Part shown: positions 6,049-9,382 of the stretch, piece by piece | How positions within the stretch are numbered: the first letter of the stretch is position 1 | How the letters are laid out: each line of letters starts with the position of its first letter | Source of the DNA: Quisquiliibacterium sp. | GTDB taxonomy: Bacteria > Pseudomonadota > Gammaproteobacteria > Burkholderiales > Burkholderiaceae_E | DNA: 9,382 nt | Assembly (NCBI GenBank): GCA_030830765.1 | Contig: JAURMJ010000240.1 | Coordinates: forward strand, 1-9,382 | Direction: 5' to 3' | Notes under the pieces: model-generated | The model's database searches: none | Told to the model about the DNA's origin: nothing | What the model saw: only the letters and a program-made list of their open reading frames with translations | Made by a program: the position numbers and the translations under genes

Positions 6049-6096
6049 CTGCCTGCGCAGAGCAACTCGCTGGAGTCACGCCCTCTGCGCAGGCAG
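6049..6096. repeat. Large inverted repeat between convergent operons, possible bidirectional terminator
   Basis: CTGCCTGCGCAGAG (6049-6062) and CTCTGCGCAGGCAG (6083-6096) are perfect 14-bp inverted arms around a 20-base loop. The loop itself can fold through ACTC/GAGT (6065-6068 and 6073-6076). It lies between the end of the chaperone gene and the end of the convergent minus-strand operon, where a two-way terminator is expected, but neither strand has a T-run after it. Each arm also contains the 8-bp palindrome CTGCGCAG, so a protein-binding site pair is an alternative. Confidence 0.55.
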
Positions 6097-6122
6097 GACA
6101 AGTTGGGCTGCAAAAGTGTCGC

Positions 6123-7088
6123 TTATTGCGAATTTGTTGCCTGAGTTGCCCAGAACGCGGGCGCTCTCTCACGCAGACGCATCAACCGCAGCAGCATCCG
6201 GTTCAGCGGCGCATCGATGCCCAGCACCCGAGCGCGCTGATCCACAGTGCCATTGAGGGCCTCGACCTCGGTCAACCGTTCGGCCCGCAGATCCTGCAGC
6301 ATTGAAGGTTTGTGATACCGGTGCTCTGCGGCCCCAAGCTCTACCAACGCATGAACCGCTGCCACATCGATCGTGGCGCCATCGGCCAGCGCCACTGCGC
6401 TGATCTCATCGACCAGTTCATGCGCCAGGGCCAGACCATCGGGAACATCCTTGAGCAGGCCCGGTCCGCCATTGGAAATCGCACACAGGCCATTCATCGC
6501 ACTGTTGAAGCAGGCCTTCTGCCAGATCTTGTTCTGGATTGCCCCGACACGCTCGGCCTCAATGCCTGCCGCCGCCAGATCAGCGACCAGCGCATCGCAG
6601 CATGCGTCGGCCAATGGTGTCGCCGGTTCGGAAAGCGGCCCCAACCAGGTCAGGCTTGAACCGTGGGTAGACACATCCGCCGGTGCATGTAGCACTGCAG
6701 GCAGCATGGTGACCCCATGAACCACACGATCTTCCCCGACCCATGCAGCCAGCCGCTGGCCGTTGCCCAGCCCGTTCTGCAGGGTCACCCAGACCGCGTC
6801 GGCCAGTGCCGGCAGCAAAGCGCTGACCGCGGCTTCCAGCTGATGCGTCTTGGTCAGGACAACAGCCACCCGCGAGGCCTGTGCCTGATCTGGGGTACAG
6901 GCCCGAACATCTGCCTTGTGCGTCATACCGTCGACCCGCAGCAGCAGGCCCCGGGCCAAGACCGCTTCTGAGGTTGCCGGACTGCGGTTGATCAGCTGTA
7001 CGGACTTGCCCAGCAAGGCCAGCCGAGCGCCGATGACACAGCCGACTGCGCCGGCACCAACAATCGTGTAATCCCAGATCCCGGACAT
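6123..7088 (-). CDS. Ketopantoate reductase (PanE/ApbA) family oxidoreductase
   Basis: The protein has 321 residues and the two-domain plan of the ketopantoate reductase family: an N-terminal Rossmann domain with G11-A-G13-A-V-G16, a TKTHQ segment (79-83) and LQNGLGN (103-109), then a helical C-terminal domain. Catalytic positions match E. coli PanE: Lys191, Asn195 and Asn199 keep the same 4- and 8-residue spacing as Lys176, Asn180 and Asn184, and Glu274 lies in LTEVEALNG. The reaction would be NADPH-dependent reduction of a 2-oxoacid such as 2-dehydropantoate. However, it is the last gene of an operon with a transporter, an aldolase-fold protein and a methyltransferase, not with pantothenate genes, so a related 2-oxoacid or 2-hydroxyacid substrate is as likely. 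The ATG at 7086-7088 lies 20 bases after the upstream gene and has only a weak ribosome site, suggesting coupled translation; the frame extends 25 codons further into the previous gene. Confidence 0.87.
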   Translation of the reverse strand: MSGIWDYTIVGAGAVGCVIGARLALLGKSVQLINRSPATSEAVLARGLLLRVDGMTHKADVRACTPDQAQASRVAVVLTKTHQLEAAVSALLPALADAVWVTLQNGLGNGQRLAAWVGEDRVVHGVTMLPAVLHAPADVSTHGSSLTWLGPLSEPATPLADACCDALVADLAAAGIEAERVGAIQNKIWQKACFNSAMNGLCAISNGGPGLLKDVPDGLALAHELVDEISAVALADGATIDVAAVHALVELGAAEHRYHKPSMLQDLRAERLTEVEALNGTVDQRARVLGIDAPLNRMLLRLMRLRERAPAFWATQATNSQ

Positions 7089-7108
7089 CCGTTCGGAGTC
7101 CGTCAATG

Positions 7109-7894
7109 TCACTGTTTCCAGGTCAGATCCAGGGCATCGATCTGACGCATCCAGGCCGGCCATTCCGGATGCCGTTGCTTGGCGTTGGCCTGGGCACTGC
7201 CCTTTTCAAACTGCTCGCGTGTGCGCTCCATCGCGATCACCGAAACCGGCTGCATCCGCCCCGTGGCCATCGCGGCAAGCTGCACCTGCGCGTTGCGGAT
7301 GAAGGCTGCATGACGCACAAACGCCCAGACCGGATCAGCGCCGGCGGTGATCAGACCGTGATGGCGCAGCAGCAGCGTGTGGTTGGTGTCCCCAAGCGCC
7401 TTGATGATGCGGGGACCCTCGCTGCCGTCCAGCACGATGCCCTCAAAGTCGTGATAGCCGACCCGCTCATGGAACTGGCATCCTTCCTGAGTCAACGGCA
7501 CGACCGGCGCATCGGTGGCTGCCAGCGCCTGCGAAAAAGCCTCATGCGTGTGCATGACGCAGTGCAGATCGGGGCGGGCCCGATGGATCGTTGAATGGAT
7601 CACATAACCGGCCTTGTTGACCGGCCAGTCACTGTCACTGAGCGCGTTGCCATCCAGATCGATCTTGATCAGATCACTTGCGCGAATCTCGTCATAATGC
7701 ATGCCAAACGGGTTGATCAGCAGATGCTCAGTGTCTGGCACACGATAGGTGATGTGGTTATAGACCTGAGCTGTCCAGCCGTGCAGATGCGTGAGCCGGT
7801 AACAGAGAGCGAGCTGCTGGCGAGCCTCCCATTCCTCGGCCGACATGCCGGCTGGAGGGGGTGGCAGGGTGACTTCGAAACGCTTGTCCATCAT
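7109..7894 (-). CDS. Class II aldolase/adducin family protein
   Basis: The protein has 261 residues and the metal-dependent class II aldolase/adducin fold. The metal ligands are visible as H115-T-H117 (VMHTHEAF) and His178/His179 in LLLRHHGLITAG. The stretch NKAGYVIHSTIHRARPDLHC (93-112) is typical of the adducin-like branch. When it is aligned on the HxH motif with L-fuculose-phosphate aldolase, the catalytic Glu73 position is Gly96, so classical aldol cleavage of a sugar phosphate is doubtful; decarboxylation or another metal-dependent reaction is possible (inference). Two ATG codons stand at the start; GGAG is 5 or 8 bases away, so either may be used. The gene lies 51 bases after the methyltransferase-like gene and 20 bases before the reductase gene, in one operon. 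Confidence 0.9.
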   Translation of the reverse strand: MMDKRFEVTLPPPPAGMSAEEWEARQQLALCYRLTHLHGWTAQVYNHITYRVPDTEHLLINPFGMHYDEIRASDLIKIDLDGNALSDSDWPVNKAGYVIHSTIHRARPDLHCVMHTHEAFSQALAATDAPVVPLTQEGCQFHERVGYHDFEGIVLDGSEGPRIIKALGDTNHTLLLRHHGLITAGADPVWAFVRHAAFIRNAQVQLAAMATGRMQPVSVIAMERTREQFEKGSAQANAKQRHPEWPAWMRQIDALDLTWKQ

Positions 7895-7945
7895 GCGTGC
7901 TCCAATTGACCAGGACTCGATTAACAGGGTCGGCTCAGGAAAGAC

Positions 7946-8983
7946 TCAGCTCAGTTCCGCACGGACAATCCGGGCACCCTGTGCCAGCGCGCAGAGCTTT
8001 CCGAATGCGCGCTCCCTTGGCATGTACTTCATCCCGCAATCCGGGGCGGGAATCAGGTTTTCCGGACTCACATACTTGAGCCCTGCACGGATCCGGGCCG
8101 CAACCGTCTCAGCGGATTCAATTTCGGGATCTCCAAGATCAAGTACCCCCAGCATGATCTTCTTGCCGGACAGATCGGCCAGCACGCCAAGATCAAGCCG
8201 TGGTTGCGCGGCCTCGATCGAGATCTGGGTCGCCGTGCTGTCAGCCAAGCCCGGCAGGAAGGAATAACCGGTCGGCTTCTGACCGGGAACGACGGCTGCA
8301 TACCCGAAACACAGATGAACCACGGTGGTCACCGTGATCCCTTCGAGTGCACGGTTGATCGCCTTGACTGCATAGCGCTTTGCCGCCTCCGGATCATTGC
8401 GCAACCAGGGCTCATCAAGCTGAATCACATCAGCGCCGGCCGCCTGCAGTTCAAGCGCCTCGGCATTGACCGCAGCCGCCAGATCCATCGCCATTTCCTC
8501 ATCATCGGCGTAGAACTCGTTCTTGGCCTGCTGCGCCATCGTGAAAGGACCAGGCAAGGTGATCTTTGCAGCGGAGCGCGTGTTGCTTCGCAGAAACTGC
8601 ATGTCGCGAAGCTCGACAGGCCCGATGCGTCTCAGGCGCGATACCACCCGCGGTACCGGTGTCTCCAGCCCTGCCTTGGAGACAATCACACCCGGGTTCT
8701 CGTTGTCCATCCCTTCCAATGCGGTCGCGAATCGATTCGAGTAACTCTCACGACGAATCTCGCCATCGGTAATGATGTCAATTCCGGCTCGTTCCATATC
8801 GGCAATCGCGAGCAGGGTCGCATCATCCTGCGCCTGTTCAAGGAATTCAGGCTGGATCCGCCACAGCTCAGTCACCCGCGTGCGCGGAACCATCTTGGAG
8901 AGCATCTCGCGATTGATCAGCCAGTCAGGCTGCGGATAACTGCCGACCACCGTGGTGGGCAGAAGATGGGTGGGCATCGGCAT
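7946..8983 (-). CDS. Cobalamin-independent methionine synthase (MetE C-terminal) family protein
   Basis: The protein has 345 residues and corresponds only to the catalytic C-terminal half of MetE (full-length MetE is about 750 residues). The barrel begins at VGSYPQPDW (13-21). The zinc ligands of MetE are recognisable: His223 and Cys225 (VHLCFG), a probable Glu257 (ISIEAA) and Cys316 (APDCGMK). ITDGEIRRESYSNRF and QLDEPWL are also family features. Such short forms transfer a methyl group, in some cases to homocysteine, but the methyl donor and acceptor of this one are unknown, and the operon context points to catabolism, not methionine synthesis. The frame is open for 49 more codons upstream, but the ATG at 8981-8983 is chosen since GGAG lies 7 bases upstream and the conserved region begins at once. 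It starts 46 bases after the permease gene. Confidence 0.87.
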   Translation of the reverse strand: MPMPTHLLPTTVVGSYPQPDWLINREMLSKMVPRTRVTELWRIQPEFLEQAQDDATLLAIADMERAGIDIITDGEIRRESYSNRFATALEGMDNENPGVIVSKAGLETPVPRVVSRLRRIGPVELRDMQFLRSNTRSAAKITLPGPFTMAQQAKNEFYADDEEMAMDLAAAVNAEALELQAAGADVIQLDEPWLRNDPEAAKRYAVKAINRALEGITVTTVVHLCFGYAAVVPGQKPTGYSFLPGLADSTATQISIEAAQPRLDLGVLADLSGKKIMLGVLDLGDPEIESAETVAARIRAGLKYVSPENLIPAPDCGMKYMPRERAFGKLCALAQGARIVRAELS

Positions 8984-9029
8984 TGCAGACTCCGTAGAGA
9001 GTTGAATCGAACCGGTTGATGAGTGGCGC

Positions 9030-9382
9030 TCAGGCCGCAGAAACATTCGGACCGGCACCGCCACCGCCAGCCACCCGCCCTCCAGCCACCGTACGATTTG
9101 CTGGCTGCCAGGCAAGGAGGCGCCGCTCAAGGCGACGGGTGACGATGTCGTAGGCGATCGAGAGCAGCAGAATCAGCAGCAGCGCAGCAAATACGCGCGG
9201 ACTGTCCAGGATGGTCCGGTTCAGCGTCACCAGGTAGCCGATCCCTGCCGCCGCAGTCAGCATTTCAGAGACTACGACACCGATGATTGCAAGCGCGCCG
9301 CCGAGACGAAGACCCGTAAAAACGGTGGGAAGCGCGGCAGGAATAATGACCCGGGTGACCAGCTGACCAATCGTGGCGCCCA
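9030..9382 (-). CDS. ABC transporter permease, C-terminal part (NitT/TauT type, cut by window edge)
   Basis: The last 116 residues of an inner-membrane permease are present. The cytoplasmic EAA loop, which contacts the ATPase, is seen as IIPAALPTVFTGLRLGGALA near the start of the fragment and SEMLTAAAGIGYLV after it. A last membrane span follows (VFAALLLILLLSIAYDIV), then the positively charged end TRRLERRLLAWQ. This order, and the L-P-x-x-x-x-G-L-R signature, is that of the SsuC/TauC/NrtB group importing sulfonates, taurine, nitrate or similar small organic anions. After the usual end there is an extra tail of about 20 residues rich in Gly and Ala. The ATPase and binding protein would lie upstream, outside the window. 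It is the first visible gene of the operon and indicates that the enzymes downstream act on an imported compound. Confidence 0.92.
   Translation of the reverse strand, partial: GATIGQLVTRVIIPAALPTVFTGLRLGGALAIIGVVVSEMLTAAAGIGYLVTLNRTILDSPRVFAALLLILLLSIAYDIVTRRLERRLLAWQPANRTVAGGRVAGGGGAGPNVSAA

Noticed and set aside
8204..9019. 271-codon plus-strand open frame opposite the MetE-like gene
   Set aside because: It is an antisense shadow; the opposite strand carries the conserved zinc-site and barrel motifs.
1..9382. CRISPR arrays, insertion sequences, integrase or phage genes
   Set aside because: No regularly spaced repeats, transposase or recombinase motifs were found in any frame, so the proposed island has no visible mobility gene.

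Overview
This window looks like a betaproteobacterial chromosome, most likely Burkholderiales. The evidence is the rplU-rpmA pair, the divergent ispB, a tRNA-Pro(CGG) just after ispB, and L21, L27 and IspB sequences of that flavour. This rests on recognition of gene order and protein sequence; no database search was made. Most of the window is GC-rich, but the central block (about 3580-6020) is visibly AT-richer: 22 of 60 bases at 4801-4860 are G or C, against 35 of 60 at 8461-8520.

Layout. (1) 1-533, minus: the start of rpmA (cut by the window edge) and complete rplU, with a good sigma70 promoter. (2) 546-1538, minus: a D-2-hydroxyacid dehydrogenase lying between rplU and ispB. (3) 1539-1782: a divergent intergenic region with a perfect 15-bp palindrome and a TATAAT box. 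(4) 1783-2751, plus: ispB, the octaprenyl diphosphate synthase of ubiquinone side-chain synthesis. (5) 3076-3152, plus: tRNA-Pro(CGG), followed by a strong hairpin terminator and a degenerate tRNA-like stretch. (6) 3579-6023, plus: a two-gene operon with its own promoter. It encodes a 612-residue protein with a C-terminal eukaryotic-like Ser/Thr kinase domain, and a small acidic protein resembling CesT-type type III secretion chaperones. (7) 6049-6096: a large inverted repeat between convergent transcription units. (8) 6123-9382, minus: a metabolic operon of (in transcription order) an ABC permease (cut by the window edge), a MetE C-terminal-like methyltransferase, a class II aldolase/adducin protein and a ketopantoate-reductase-family protein.

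The most interesting part is region 6. A kinase carried behind a long non-kinase N-terminus and followed at once by a chaperone-like gene is the classic arrangement of a type III secreted effector with its cognate chaperone. It sits beside a tRNA gene and differs in composition from its housekeeping neighbours, which suggests horizontal acquisition. No secretion apparatus genes are visible here, so secretion is inferred. The second point of interest is region 8, whose combination of enzymes with a NitT/TauT-type transporter suggests uptake and breakdown of an unidentified small organic compound.
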